Positions 17,129-26,114 are shown, counted from the stretch's first letter. The stretch: 43,900 nt of DNA from Granulicella sp. (GCA_027365345.1 DAHXNO010000091.1:1-43900), one strand, 5' to 3'. The notes: generated by a model not told the origin, from the letters alone. Numbers and translations are program-made.

Positions 17129-19918
17129 ATGGCGCAAAAACAAATGCCGCGGTCCGTTCTGGCGCCGGGCGCACCGGCGAGTTTGGGGCTGGGTGATCTG
17201 CCGTCTGAGGCAGTCGAACGGGTGCGGGAGATGATTGCCGGTGGGCACTCCAAGCAGGCGGTGCAACTGGCCAAGGACCTCTACAAGCGCGCGGCCACTG
17301 AGGAATCCGAGGCGCTGCTGATAGAGGCCTACGGGATTCGGATCGCCGATCTCATCCAACTGCGGATGACGGCCGAGGCCAAGGCGCTGGTCGCCGTGGT
17401 GCGCCAGCGGTTTCCGGCGTCCATTTCGCGATTGGCGGATCTGGAGCAGGAGCTGTACGTGCTGGAAGGGCGGCTCGATGGGATTGTGGGGCCGCTTGGC
17501 GATGCGGATCTTGATGCGGAGAAACGAGAGGCGATCGAAGCCTTCATTCGCCAGCGGATCGACGATCTTTCTGCACTGGCTGGAGTCAAATCATTGCCGC
17601 TGGAGCATCCTTTGCGCAGCGCGGCGGCGGCCCTGGGTGATGCATTTCGGGCGGTGACGGAAGGACCGGTGAACGACGAAACGCTGGCCTTGCCGCAGGT
17701 CTCGCGGCGCAGCCCGCTGGCGTCCTGGAAGGCGCTGGTGCAAGCGATTGCCTGCTATTACCGGCACGAGGACGGCTCCTGCCGGAAATGGCTCGCGGCA
17801 ATTACCGCAGACTCGATACCGGCGCGCCTGATTCCTCCGATGACAGCGATGCTTGACGGGAAAACAGAAGCTCCACTCAGCTCGTCCGCAAGCAGATTGG
17901 TCGCGGCGGTGAGGGATCGCGGTGTGGCTTTGCGTGCATCTCTCGCGGTGTTGGAGGCGGCATTTGCGGCCCGAAAGGAGCAGCCAACTCTCAACGCGAT
18001 CCGGGCATTTTCCGTGGCCAGCATCGGCGTGGACGCTGCCCTGCGAGAGCGGTTGCGCCAGCACATTGCCGTGCGCTGCATCATGCAGCATATTCCGCGT
18101 CCTGCCGCCGAAGGCGCGCTGGGAGGCTCGCCGAAGCTGGACGCATATTTTTATCGGCTGCTGGCGCGGTCTCTTGATGAGACGGGCGCGGCGGAGGGTC
18201 TGGCGGAAGGAATCGTCATATGGGGCGAATTTCGCAACGCGGCCATCCGCGAAGGCTGGTTTGCCGCTGGTGGGCTGGAGGACGGCGTTCTTGCGCTGCA
18301 TATGGCTGAGACGGTGGCCAAACTGCCCGCCGAACTCATCGAGATGATGGAGGAAGGCGACTTCGACCTCTGCACTGCCGGCAAGGGTAACAAGAGCACG
18401 AGGATCCCTTCGGCGGAGATGCTCTTTGAGCGCGCCTGCCAGGCCGACGCCAGCGCGGACGCCTTTGCATCCTGGCTGCGCTGGGCGAAACAAGAGCAGG
18501 ATGCAAAGAGCGCCGACGAGGTAGCCGAGCGCTGGCGCAAAGCGCGGCCAACGGAGATTCCGCCGCTACTTCATTTGATGGAGTCGGCTGAGCAACGAAA
18601 TGCATTCAAGAAGGCGTTGAAGTATCTAGGCGAGGCGGAGGCTCTCGATCGGTTGAATCCGGCTGTACGCCGGTCAAGGGCGCGGCTGTTGCTGGCTTCG
18701 GTGTTGCGGCATCTGCGCGAGCATAAGACGCATCTGGCGCAAGTCGAGATTGAGCAGTTGCTGACCGTGCCGGAGATGCGTCCCGGAGAAGTTGCCATGC
18801 TCGCGCTGGCCCTGCGCTGGTGTTGCGCGGCAGTTGACCAAAACAACGCGGCGCGCGAGGAGCACGAAAGGGAATTGGTTGGTGCGATTGGACCGGTGGC
18901 AGCGCATTTGCTGCTGCGGGGATGCAACCAGGCGGCACAATGGCCGACCTCCGTGGCTTTGCCGCCGCTCGACGCCAGGCGCACGCCGCCCGCGGAATTG
19001 CTGAGCGGCGCGATTCGGGCCTGCTCGGCAGGCAACTGGGTCGGACTCGCGATGCCCCTCGCCGGCGAATGGAAAGACAAGCTGATTGCGGCGGTTCACC
19101 AGTCCGGTGGATCCGTGGACGCGGCGCAGTTGCTTGTCCTTGGAGAAGCGGCGCTGGCGGATAAAGCGAGCGGCAATTCGTCCCTGAAGCTGGCCTATGC
19201 TGTTTCAACGGTGGGAATGGCGCTCGGTAACGCCCAGGCCCGGTTTCTGTTTCTACGCGCCCGCGCTTTGCCCTTCTGGATGTACACCCGCAGGAAGGGC
19301 TGTTTACTGGCCGCGCTCGAACTGGCGCGACGCGATCGAGATATGGAGCTTGCGGGCAAGGTTCTGGATCAATTGGGCAGCCGATTCAGCCAGAGGCAGG
19401 AGAGGGTTTCCCTTTCTCCAGAGCTATTGAGCGCGATTGTTGAAGAGGAGCGGAAGTTCAAGAAGTTCCCATCCACACCGCGCGACGACCGGTCGCGCTA
19501 TGCCGAACAACTGGATTCGATCGGCGAACGACCGGATCCGATCGCTGGGGAAGAGTGCGATTGCCCCGAGTGCCGCGCAAGCCGTGGCGAATCGGTCGAC
19601 GATCGTGATGAGGATTGGGACGACGAGGATGAAGAGGATTTCGATGTTCCTCTTCCCAAGGGCATTCCGCCGACACTCGGTGCGCTTCTCGGACTGCTGC
19701 CCCCAGCGGAACGAAGGGAACTACTTGATGCGATGGCCGCCGGCAAGGACGTCCCCGGAATCGTGGATAAGCTAGGTTCCGCCGTCCAGAGATTATTTTC
19801 TGGTTCGTCGCCGGGCGGCTCCAAAGAGACCCCGCCGGAGGCCGCAGCAGGAAGCAGGAAGAAAAAGCGCAAGAGCCGTCAGGCGGTTCCACCACCGGTG
19901 CAGGACAGTTTGTTTTGA
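17129..19918 (+). CDS. Large helical-repeat (TPR-like) protein of the Hsp70 cluster
   Basis: A 929-residue cytosolic protein with no signal peptide. It is almost wholly alpha-helical and Ala/Leu/Arg-rich, with repeated helix pairs typical of degenerate TPR or solenoid repeats (for example SKQAVQLAKDLYKRAATEES near the N-terminus and KALKYLGEAEALDRLNPAVR around 495). Near residue 805 there is a small C-x-C-x2-C motif (EECDCPECRASRGE), then a very acidic stretch (DDRDEDWDDEDEEDFD) and a basic tail (KKKRKSR). It is the first gene of a five-gene operon with J-domain, GrpE-like, Hsp70 and zinc-ribbon genes. A role as client-binding or scaffold subunit is inferred from this position. No catalytic motif was seen. 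The weak ribosome-binding site leaves the exact start slightly uncertain. Confidence 0.75.
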   Translation: MAQKQMPRSVLAPGAPASLGLGDLPSEAVERVREMIAGGHSKQAVQLAKDLYKRAATEESEALLIEAYGIRIADLIQLRMTAEAKALVAVVRQRFPASISRLADLEQELYVLEGRLDGIVGPLGDADLDAEKREAIEAFIRQRIDDLSALAGVKSLPLEHPLRSAAAALGDAFRAVTEGPVNDETLALPQVSRRSPLASWKALVQAIACYYRHEDGSCRKWLAAITADSIPARLIPPMTAMLDGKTEAPLSSSASRLVAAVRDRGVALRASLAVLEAAFAARKEQPTLNAIRAFSVASIGVDAALRERLRQHIAVRCIMQHIPRPAAEGALGGSPKLDAYFYRLLARSLDETGAAEGLAEGIVIWGEFRNAAIREGWFAAGGLEDGVLALHMAETVAKLPAELIEMMEEGDFDLCTAGKGNKSTRIPSAEMLFERACQADASADAFASWLRWAKQEQDAKSADEVAERWRKARPTEIPPLLHLMESAEQRNAFKKALKYLGEAEALDRLNPAVRRSRARLLLASVLRHLREHKTHLAQVEIEQLLTVPEMRPGEVAMLALALRWCCAAVDQNNAAREEHERELVGAIGPVAAHLLLRGCNQAAQWPTSVALPPLDARRTPPAELLSGAIRACSAGNWVGLAMPLAGEWKDKLIAAVHQSGGSVDAAQLLVLGEAALADKASGNSSLKLAYAVSTVGMALGNAQARFLFLRARALPFWMYTRRKGCLLAALELARRDRDMELAGKVLDQLGSRFSQRQERVSLSPELLSAIVEEERKFKKFPSTPRDDRSRYAEQLDSIGERPDPIAGEECDCPECRASRGESVDDRDEDWDDEDEEDFDVPLPKGIPPTLGALLGLLPPAERRELLDAMAAGKDVPGIVDKLGSAVQRLFSGSSPGGSKETPPEAAAGSRKKKRKSRQAVPPPVQDSLF

Positions 19919-19927
19919 CGTGACACG

Positions 19928-20239
19928 ATGAACGAGAAGCCTATAGAAGAATTGCGTCCTTATGAGGTGCTCGGCGTTGGCCCGGATGCGGACGACGAGC
20001 GTATCCGCGCCGCCTATCTCGCTAAGCTCAAGCAGTTTCCGCCGGATCGCGCGCCCACCGAATTTGAGCAGGTCCGCGACGCTTACGATCTGTTGCGCGA
20101 CCGGCGCAGGCGTGCGCAATACACCCTCTTCGCCATCCATCCGAATGCGCCGCTGGAATCGCTGCTTGATGGCATGAACAATCAAAGGCCGTTTGTTGGT
20201 TCCGGTCCGTGGCTGGCTGCGCTCAAGGAGAAAAGCTAG
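19928..20239 (+). CDS. Small J-domain protein with a PPD in place of HPD
   Basis: A 103-residue protein that is essentially a lone J-domain. PYEVLGVGPDADDERIRAAY, then LAKLKQFPPDRAPTEFEQVR and DAYDLLRDRRRRAQY give helices I to IV in the usual order. J-domain proteins stimulate Hsp70 ATPase activity through an invariant His-Pro-Asp between helices II and III. Here the motif, at residues 38-40, reads Pro-Pro-Asp, so the His is replaced. In classical systems loss of this His abolishes stimulation, so the protein may act differently or only pair with its own divergent Hsp70. It follows the repeat protein by 9 bp and abuts the GrpE-like gene (TAG directly followed by ATG). Confidence 0.85.
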   Translation: MNEKPIEELRPYEVLGVGPDADDERIRAAYLAKLKQFPPDRAPTEFEQVRDAYDLLRDRRRRAQYTLFAIHPNAPLESLLDGMNNQRPFVGSGPWLAALKEKS

Positions 20240-21058
20240 ATGGAAATGGATGTGGATCCCTCCCCGGCGGAGGTTTCTCCCGACGAGCGCGAACGGATGG
20301 TGCGCAACTTTGCCGCCTGGCTCGACCGCGCGCTTGAGGACGAGCAGCCGCCCGAAGGGCTGCCCCCGGAGTTGCTCTCCGCGCTCGCGAACGGCGAACC
20401 ACTTCCGCCATTTGAAGACGCGCGGGCCGCCGATCAAGGCGGCGATCTTTATTCATTGTGGGCTGCCATGACAACGCTGGCGCAGGAAGTTCGCGTGCAG
20501 GGACGGCTCTTCAAGCAATTGAACGAAACCCTGATCGAGAGCGCGCAAAGCAGCGATGCGCCGGACCAGGAAGCTGTGGTGGAACCGGACGGCGCACAGG
20601 AGACCGGGCGCGAAGCTTCTGGCGGCAGCCAGCCCCGAAAGCAGGAGATCGATCTGCTGCTCGATCTGCGTGACCGCATGGAGCGCGGCATCGCGACCGT
20701 GCGCAATGCGGCCGATGAGCTGGCGCCCGCACGGCTGCCGCGTCGGGTTCGTTGGCTGGCGAGGGGCCGCCGCCATGCGCAACACCTCCAGGAGGTGCTG
20801 CTAGCGCTCTCCCATGGCTACAGCCTCACGCTGGATCGCCTGGATGAGGCGCTGGTGGACTGCGGCGTGGACCGCATCCATTGTCTGAATCGCGTCTTCG
20901 ATCCGCAGTGCATGAACGCGGTGGACATCGAGGAGACCGCCGATGTGCCTGAAGGGACGGTGGTCGCGGTCTATCGAGACGGCTTCGAGTGGAACGGAAA
21001 AATCTATCGCACCGCGCAGGTGAAGGTGGCGCGCAACACGGGAGGCAAACTCAAATGA
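20240..21058 (+). CDS. GrpE-like nucleotide exchange factor of the Hsp70 cluster
   Basis: A 272-residue protein whose C-terminal third matches the GrpE beta domain: NRVFDPQCMNAVDIEETADV, then PEGTVVAVYRDGFEWNGKIY and RTAQVKVAR. GrpE proteins open the Hsp70 nucleotide cleft to release ADP. The N-terminal half is longer than in housekeeping GrpE, acidic and Pro-rich at first, with helical parts (QEVRVQGRLFKQLNETLIE; LLLDLRDRMERGIATVRNAA) instead of one long coiled coil. The start codon directly follows the J-domain stop, with AAGGAG upstream. The stop overlaps the Hsp70 start (ATGA). It is a specialised GrpE dedicated to the neighbouring Hsp70 rather than the general copy. Confidence 0.85.
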   Translation: MEMDVDPSPAEVSPDERERMVRNFAAWLDRALEDEQPPEGLPPELLSALANGEPLPPFEDARAADQGGDLYSLWAAMTTLAQEVRVQGRLFKQLNETLIESAQSSDAPDQEAVVEPDGAQETGREASGGSQPRKQEIDLLLDLRDRMERGIATVRNAADELAPARLPRRVRWLARGRRHAQHLQEVLLALSHGYSLTLDRLDEALVDCGVDRIHCLNRVFDPQCMNAVDIEETADVPEGTVVAVYRDGFEWNGKIYRTAQVKVARNTGGKLK

Positions 21059-22968
21059 ACGATTCCATCCACGCAACAGCGAACAGTGGAGCAGCAAGCG
21101 AAATGATCGATGGCGCACAAGACGAAGTGATTGTCGGCATCGATCTAGGCACCACGAACTCCGAGGTTGCGGCCTTTGTCGACGGCCAGGTAAGAATTCT
21201 GAGCTCGGACGGCAAGGAGATTTTGCCTTCGGTGGTGGGCATCTCTCCCTCTGGCGAGTTACTGGTGGGTGAGGCGGCGCGCAACCAGCTTGTGCTCTAT
21301 CCAGACCGCACCGTGCGCAGCATCAAGCGCAAGATGGGCAGCCAGGAGACGGTTTCTCTTGGCGACCGCGAGTTCACGCCGCCGGAGATCTCTGCGCTCA
21401 TCCTGCGCGAGCTTGCCTCCTGGGCCAGCCGCAAGCTGGAGCGGCCGGTCAAGAGGGCGGTGATCACGGTTCCCGCGTACTTTTCCGACGCGCAGCGCCA
21501 GGCGACGCGCGAGGCGGCGCAACTGGCCGGCCTCGAAGCCGTGCGCATCCTGAATGAGCCGACGGCGGCGAGCCTGGCTTATGGCGAGGGCAGCCGCCAC
21601 ACCGCCATGGTTTACGACCTGGGTGGCGGAACCTTCGATGTCTCGGTTGTTTCACTGGAAGGCGACGTCACTGAGGTGCTCACCAGCCACGGCAACAATC
21701 ATCTGGGCGGGGACGACTTCAACGATTTGCTTGCCGAGCACCTGCTCAGCAACTTTCACTCCGAGCACGGCATCGATCTGCGCACCGGCCATCCTGTAGC
21801 CCGAGCCCGCCTGTGGTGGGCTGCTGAGGAGGCCAAACGCCGCCTCAGCTTCGAGCCGGAGGTCACGGTCCGCGAGGAGTCGCTGGCCACCGTCAATGGC
21901 AAGCCGCTGCATCTCGAATTGGAGGTGACGCGCGAGCAGTACGAAGCGATGATCCGCCCGCTGATCGAGCAGACCCTCGAACACCTCTCAAAGGCGCTTG
22001 CGGACGCCGGAAAAACGCCGTCGGACCTGGACGCGATTCTGCTGGTCGGCGGCTCCACGCGCACGCCGCTGGTCGCGCGCCTGATTCGGGAGCGCACCGG
22101 CCTGGAGCCGCGCGGAGAAGTTCATCCCGACCTGTGCGTGGCGCTGGGCGCCGGCGTGCTGGCCTCGCGGCTGGCAGGCTGTCAGATCGATCGCGTGCTG
22201 GTCGACGTGACCCCGTACTCCTTCGGTGTCTCGTTTCTCGGCGAACGAGGCGGCGTTGAGTACCCCTACTGCTACAACGCCATCATTCAGCGCAACAGCC
22301 CGTTGCCCATCACTCGCACGGAACGCTTCTACACCAGCCATCCCTATCAGGAAGAGGTCGATGTCCAGGTCTACGAGGGCGAGGACGAAGACGCTCTGCG
22401 CAACATTCTCGTGGGAGAGTTTCGAATCAAGGGACTAACGCCCACGCGCGAGCAGAACGAGGTTCTTTGCCGCATGAGCCTGAACCTGGACGGCATCCTT
22501 AATGTCACGGCCATCGAAAAACGCTCCGGGCTGTCCAAGCACATTGCCATCGCCCGCGCGCTCGAAGCGAAAAGCGAGGCCGAGATCGCCGCCGCGCGCA
22601 AGCGGCTGGAGGCTCTCTACGCCACGCGGCAGGACGATGACTTGCTGGATGACGAACTCGACGAGGCATTCGATGAAGATGCGAGCCAGTTCGAAGCTTC
22701 GGAAGATCATGGCGCCGGAGACGCGCGAGTGGTGGTTCTGCCATCGCGGAACGATGCTGGAGATTGGGATGCGCTGGCCGCCGAGGGACGGAAGATGATC
22801 GAGCGCGCCCGTGAACTGCTCGATCAGATTCACGAGGATGATCGCGAAGAGGTGATCGACCTGAACCAGACGATCGAGGCGGCGATGGAAAGTCAGGACG
22901 CCAAGGCTCTCGATCGGGCGCTGCACGAACTGCGCGAACTGCTGTTCTTCGTGGAAGGCCGGGCATGA
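21055..22968 (+). CDS. Divergent Hsp70 (DnaK-like) chaperone
   Basis: A 637-residue Hsp70. ATPase-domain signatures are VGIDLGTTNS (residues 27-36), YDLGGGTFDVSVVS (about 187) and ILLVGGSTRTPLV. The interdomain linker region reads VLVDVTPYSFGV, and the substrate-binding domain starts after it. The C-terminus differs from DnaK: a shortened substrate domain is followed by a very acidic linker (DDDLLDDELDEAFDEDASQ) and a helical end that finishes FFVEGRA, without EEVD or the DnaK-type tail. The first 25 residues are an extra polar extension. The ATG at 21055 has GGAGG nine bases upstream and overlaps the GrpE-like stop; an in-frame GTG at 20989 lies inside that gene and is less likely. Confidence 0.92.
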   Translation: MNDSIHATANSGAASEMIDGAQDEVIVGIDLGTTNSEVAAFVDGQVRILSSDGKEILPSVVGISPSGELLVGEAARNQLVLYPDRTVRSIKRKMGSQETVSLGDREFTPPEISALILRELASWASRKLERPVKRAVITVPAYFSDAQRQATREAAQLAGLEAVRILNEPTAASLAYGEGSRHTAMVYDLGGGTFDVSVVSLEGDVTEVLTSHGNNHLGGDDFNDLLAEHLLSNFHSEHGIDLRTGHPVARARLWWAAEEAKRRLSFEPEVTVREESLATVNGKPLHLELEVTREQYEAMIRPLIEQTLEHLSKALADAGKTPSDLDAILLVGGSTRTPLVARLIRERTGLEPRGEVHPDLCVALGAGVLASRLAGCQIDRVLVDVTPYSFGVSFLGERGGVEYPYCYNAIIQRNSPLPITRTERFYTSHPYQEEVDVQVYEGEDEDALRNILVGEFRIKGLTPTREQNEVLCRMSLNLDGILNVTAIEKRSGLSKHIAIARALEAKSEAEIAAARKRLEALYATRQDDDLLDDELDEAFDEDASQFEASEDHGAGDARVVVLPSRNDAGDWDALAAEGRKMIERARELLDQIHEDDREEVIDLNQTIEAAMESQDAKALDRALHELRELLFFVEGRA

Positions 22969-23246
22969 CGGCCGATCCGCCGGGCGCTGCCTCTTGCCCA
23001 GTCTGCCGAGCGCGCTTTCGCGGTGCGGCCCGATGCACGCGCTGCGGCGCGGATCTGACCGCGCTGATGCTATTCCTGGCTCACGCCTACCGCCTGCGTC
23101 AGGAGGCACGCGAGTTGCTGCGGCACGGCGATTGCTTGAAGGCGCTAGCCTGCGTGGAACATGCACAGCGTTTGCATGCAACGCCGCAAGGCAATCTCCT
23201 GCGATGGATTTGCGCCACTGCATCCAAACAGTCTGCCGCTCCGTGA
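22965..23246 (+). CDS. Small zinc-ribbon helical protein of the Hsp70 cluster
   Basis: A 93-residue protein. C11-P-V-C14 and C24-T-R-C27 form a four-Cys zinc ribbon at the N-terminus, then a helical Leu/Ala/Arg-rich part (RLRQEARELLRHGDCLKALA, VEHAQRLHATPQG) resembling one TPR-like helical hairpin. Its ATG overlaps the Hsp70 stop (ATGA), so it is translationally coupled and surely part of the operon. The function is not known. A short Cys-x2-Cys motif also occurs in the large repeat protein that opens the operon, and zinc fingers are used by DnaJ proteins for clients, so a client-contact role is possible but speculative. Confidence 0.75.
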   Translation: MTADPPGAASCPVCRARFRGAARCTRCGADLTALMLFLAHAYRLRQEARELLRHGDCLKALACVEHAQRLHATPQGNLLRWICATASKQSAAP

Positions 23247-23254
23247 CCGGGTGA

Positions 23255-23281
23255 GCGGCATCAAGGTGGAGGTCATGCCGC
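23255..23281 (+). terminator. Possible terminator hairpin after the Hsp70 operon
   Basis: GCGGCAT at 23255-23261 and ATGCCGC at 23275-23281 can pair as a seven-base stem with a 13-base loop, 8 bp after the zinc-ribbon stop codon. No clear T-run follows. It sits between two convergent transcription units, where a terminator is expected. Confidence 0.35.
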
Positions 23282-23492
23282 CCGGCGCCCCTTTCAGTTG
23301 TCCTCGAATCGTCCGTTGAGATAGCAGCGCAATCGGGACAACCCGGCCGACGCTATGCGCATGGGAGCGAAGCCACCGGTTGATAAGTCCCTATGTCCAT
23401 CTGGCGTTTCAGGCGCATACCTCTCAGCAGCAACACTTCGGCGACGAAGATGTCGCCGGAAAACCAAGCGGCGGATAGCTTGAAGCATAGCG

Positions 23493-25226
23493 CTAAGGCT
23501 CGCGGGCTGCCCAGGTTGGCTCTGGAGATCGGGCGGCATAGACAGGACCAGAACCCGCGGCGGTCTTCCAGGTTCTGTAACCACCGGTCAGATTCCGCAC
23601 TCGAAAACCGTGATGAATAAGAATGCGAGAGGCGAAGTAAGACCGTTGGCCGGATTGGGAGGTAAGGATGATTTCGCGGTCACGCGGCAGTTCGAAGATT
23701 CGAAAGCGGAGTTCGTTCAGAGGAATATGAATGGACCCGGGAATGAACCCATAGGCGCGCTCGTCAGCACGGCGTACGTCGAGAAGAAGGACTTTGCCGC
23801 GATCGAGTCCTTTCATGTCGTTCCACTGAAGAACCCGTGCATCACCGGCAAGAACATCCTGTGCCGCCATCCCAGCCATGTTGACAGGATCTTTGACTGA
23901 GCTGAAGGGCGGGGCGTAGGCGAGTTCAAGCTCTGCAATTTCGTTCACGGTAAGACCGCCCTTGAGCGCGGTGGCGAAGACATCGATGCGCTTGTCAACT
24001 CCGTCACGCCCGACGGCCTGCGCCCCCAGAAGCTTACCGCTATCCGGGGAGAAGAGAACTTTAACGGCGATCGACTCTGCTCCTGGGTAGTAGTCGGCGT
24101 GGGAAGCATGGTGCAGGTGGACTCGCTCGAAGCGAATGCCGGCCTTCCGCAGGGACTTCTCGTTTGCTCCAGTGCAGCCTGCGGAAAGGCGAAAGAGCCG
24201 CAGGATGGTGGTGCCCCAGGCGCCATCATAGGTCGAGAGACGGCCGGCTATGTTGTCAGCCGCTACTCGTCCCTGGCGGTTCGCAGGACCTGCCAGAGGC
24301 AGAAGGCTCCACGCTCCGGTAACGGCATCGCGAACCTCAATGGCGTCGCCCACGGCCCAGATCTTCGGGTCGCTGGTCTGCAGGTGCGCATTGGTGTGGA
24401 TGCCTCCGAGCGCGCCGATCTTCAGCCCAGCTTCTCTGGCCAGCCGCGATTCGGGCCGGATGCCGAGACCGAGTAAAACAACATCGGCTTCGATTCGGTG
24501 TCCACTCTTGAGTACGACCACCGAGGCGAGAGCATTCTCTCCAGCACGCCGTTCTTCAAAGGCTGTGACGGGGTCATTCAGGTAGAGGTCCACCGCATTG
24601 TCCCGCAGTTCGTCATGCAACCACGCGGCCATCTCAGGATCAAGCGGCGCCATCACCTGCGGCTGGCCTTCCACAATCGTCACCTGTAGGCCACGGCGCT
24701 TGAGCTGTTCGGCCATCTCCAGCCCAACATACCCACCGCCGATAACCACAGCGCGACAGGACCAGCAGTCCTTGATCCAAGCTTCAAAGTGTTGTGAACC
24801 GGGAATATCACGGAGCGAAAAGTGGCCGGCGCGGCCAATGCCGGGAATCGGTGGGAGAACTGGCGAAGCGCCGGTGGCGAGAATCAGTGCATCATAGTGC
24901 AGCTCATACTCGCGGCCAGTTTCAAGCTCAGCAACCGTGATCACCTGATGCTCTCGTTGGATGGAACGAACCTCAGAGCGGATCCGGACATCGAGATTGA
25001 GTTGGGCGCGAAGCGAGGCCGGCGTGTGGACCCGGAGGGAATCCACATCCGCAATCTCTCCGCCGACAAGATAGGGCAGGCCGCAGTTAGCGAAGGAGAC
25101 GTAGGGCCCGCGTTCGAGTACGACGACCTCACACTGTTCGCATAGGCGCCGAACGCGAGCAGCGGCGCTCGCACCCCCGGCGACGCCCCCCACAATCACG
25201 ACCCGCATTTGATCCAGGGTGGTCAT
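23493..25226 (-). CDS. CoA-disulfide/persulfide reductase-like flavoprotein with C-terminal rhodanese domain lacking its Cys
   Basis: A 577-residue pyridine-nucleotide-disulfide oxidoreductase. FAD binding is seen in VVIVGGVAGGASAAARVRRL; the redox Cys48 in SFANCGLPY marks the single-Cys CoA-disulfide reductase/NADH persulfide reductase class; NAD(P)H binding is in VVIGGGYVGLEMAEQLKRRG. The dimerisation domain covers about 335-455. A rhodanese domain follows (VLLLDVRRADERAYGFIPGS, LTGGYRTWK). Its active-site loop reads SQSGQR, so the catalytic Cys is Ser523 and sulfur transfer by this domain should be lost. Relatives reduce CoA-persulfide or polysulfide. It ends the sulfur gene block, 296 bp after the DsrE2-like gene. 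The ATG at 25226 was preferred because the extra 34 residues to 25328 are not conserved-looking. Confidence 0.85.
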   Translation of the reverse strand: MTTLDQMRVVIVGGVAGGASAAARVRRLCEQCEVVVLERGPYVSFANCGLPYLVGGEIADVDSLRVHTPASLRAQLNLDVRIRSEVRSIQREHQVITVAELETGREYELHYDALILATGASPVLPPIPGIGRAGHFSLRDIPGSQHFEAWIKDCWSCRAVVIGGGYVGLEMAEQLKRRGLQVTIVEGQPQVMAPLDPEMAAWLHDELRDNAVDLYLNDPVTAFEERRAGENALASVVVLKSGHRIEADVVLLGLGIRPESRLAREAGLKIGALGGIHTNAHLQTSDPKIWAVGDAIEVRDAVTGAWSLLPLAGPANRQGRVAADNIAGRLSTYDGAWGTTILRLFRLSAGCTGANEKSLRKAGIRFERVHLHHASHADYYPGAESIAVKVLFSPDSGKLLGAQAVGRDGVDKRIDVFATALKGGLTVNEIAELELAYAPPFSSVKDPVNMAGMAAQDVLAGDARVLQWNDMKGLDRGKVLLLDVRRADERAYGFIPGSIHIPLNELRFRIFELPRDREIILTSQSGQRSYFASRILIHHGFRVRNLTGGYRTWKTAAGSGPVYAARSPEPTWAAREP

Positions 25227-25522
25227 AGCATTTGCATCCCACTGGTTGGGTTGTATCCAGGATCGCGCAAAACAACGGCGATTCTCGTCAAAATAGCGTT
25301 TGAGTTCGGATGAACTTCGCACAAACATGACCCAGAAGAATTCGATCCATTATGGGGACACATCTCCGCGCACTCGCTTTCGATCGCAAGCAGACGCCGA
25401 AAACAGTTTTTCAACATATTCCTGAATTGGATGCGGGCGAATGGTGGAAGCTCAATGCCCTCGCGGAGCAAAAAGGCGCTGCCGCACATACCCAGCGAAG
25501 TGCGTGCGACAGCACCAACCCG

Positions 25523-26083
25523 TTAGAGGAAGAAGGCCTGCTTCGCCTCGCCCATGAGCTGGATGAAGGTTCCGACACCGACATAGTCCAGATTCGGGTA
25601 ATCGATCATCTCCTCCTCTTTGAAACCCATCACCCCCATGGACATCTCGCAGATATGGATGCGAACGCCGCTTTCGCCGGCCTCTTTCATCAGTTGCTCC
25701 AGAGATTTCACTCCATGTTTTTTCATGACAGAGCGAATCATCCTGGGCCCCATACCGCACATCTGCATCTTGCTCAGTGGAAGCGACATGGAACTGCCGG
25801 GCAGCATGCGGCCGAACATCTTCTCCATGAAGTTCTTCTTAGCTTTCTTTTTGGGATCGCGCAGAGCAGCGACAGCCCAGAAGGTATAGAACATGTCCAC
25901 TTCAATATCGTAGGCTGTGGCTCCCAGGGCGATGATGAAGGCGGCTATGGTCGTGTCCAGATTTCCTGACATCACGCCCAGCGCCAAGCGGTTGTCGCCC
26001 GCGTTCCGTTCGATGGTCTCGACACGGGCGCTGAGCTGTTCGATTGCCTGTTGCATCTCCAGTAAAGAGGGTGTCTCAGACAT
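25523..26083 (-). CDS. DsrE2-like sulfur carrier protein
   Basis: A 186-residue DsrE/DsrF/DsrH-family protein of the DsrE2 subtype. Such proteins carry sulfane sulfur on a conserved Cys and exchange it with TusA. The N-terminal 35 residues form a coiled helix (MQQAIEQLSARVETIERNAG). The DsrE fold then runs from LALGVMSGNLDTTIAAFIIA to the end. Candidate carrier cysteines lie in KMQMCGMGP and, in the typical C-terminal position, in HICEMSMGVMGF. A membrane-like hydrophobic run (TTIAAFIIALGATAY) fits the first strand and helix. The AAAGGAAG box lies seven bases before the ATG. It sits 31 bp after the QmoC-like gene and is likely co-transcribed with it. Confidence 0.88.
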   Translation of the reverse strand: MSETPSLLEMQQAIEQLSARVETIERNAGDNRLALGVMSGNLDTTIAAFIIALGATAYDIEVDMFYTFWAVAALRDPKKKAKKNFMEKMFGRMLPGSSMSLPLSKMQMCGMGPRMIRSVMKKHGVKSLEQLMKEAGESGVRIHICEMSMGVMGFKEEEMIDYPNLDYVGVGTFIQLMGEAKQAFFL

Positions 26084-26114
26084 GATGGTCTTCCTTTCTG
26101 AATCAGAAACTCAG

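Noticed and set aside
17591-18493. Minus-strand open frame of 300 codons opposite the helical-repeat protein
   Set aside because: Arg/Gln-rich shadow composition; the plus-strand gene is part of a tight operon.
22435-23223. Minus-strand open frame of 262 codons opposite Hsp70 and the zinc-ribbon gene
   Set aside because: Both plus-strand genes are recognisable families; this frame is Arg/Pro-rich noise.
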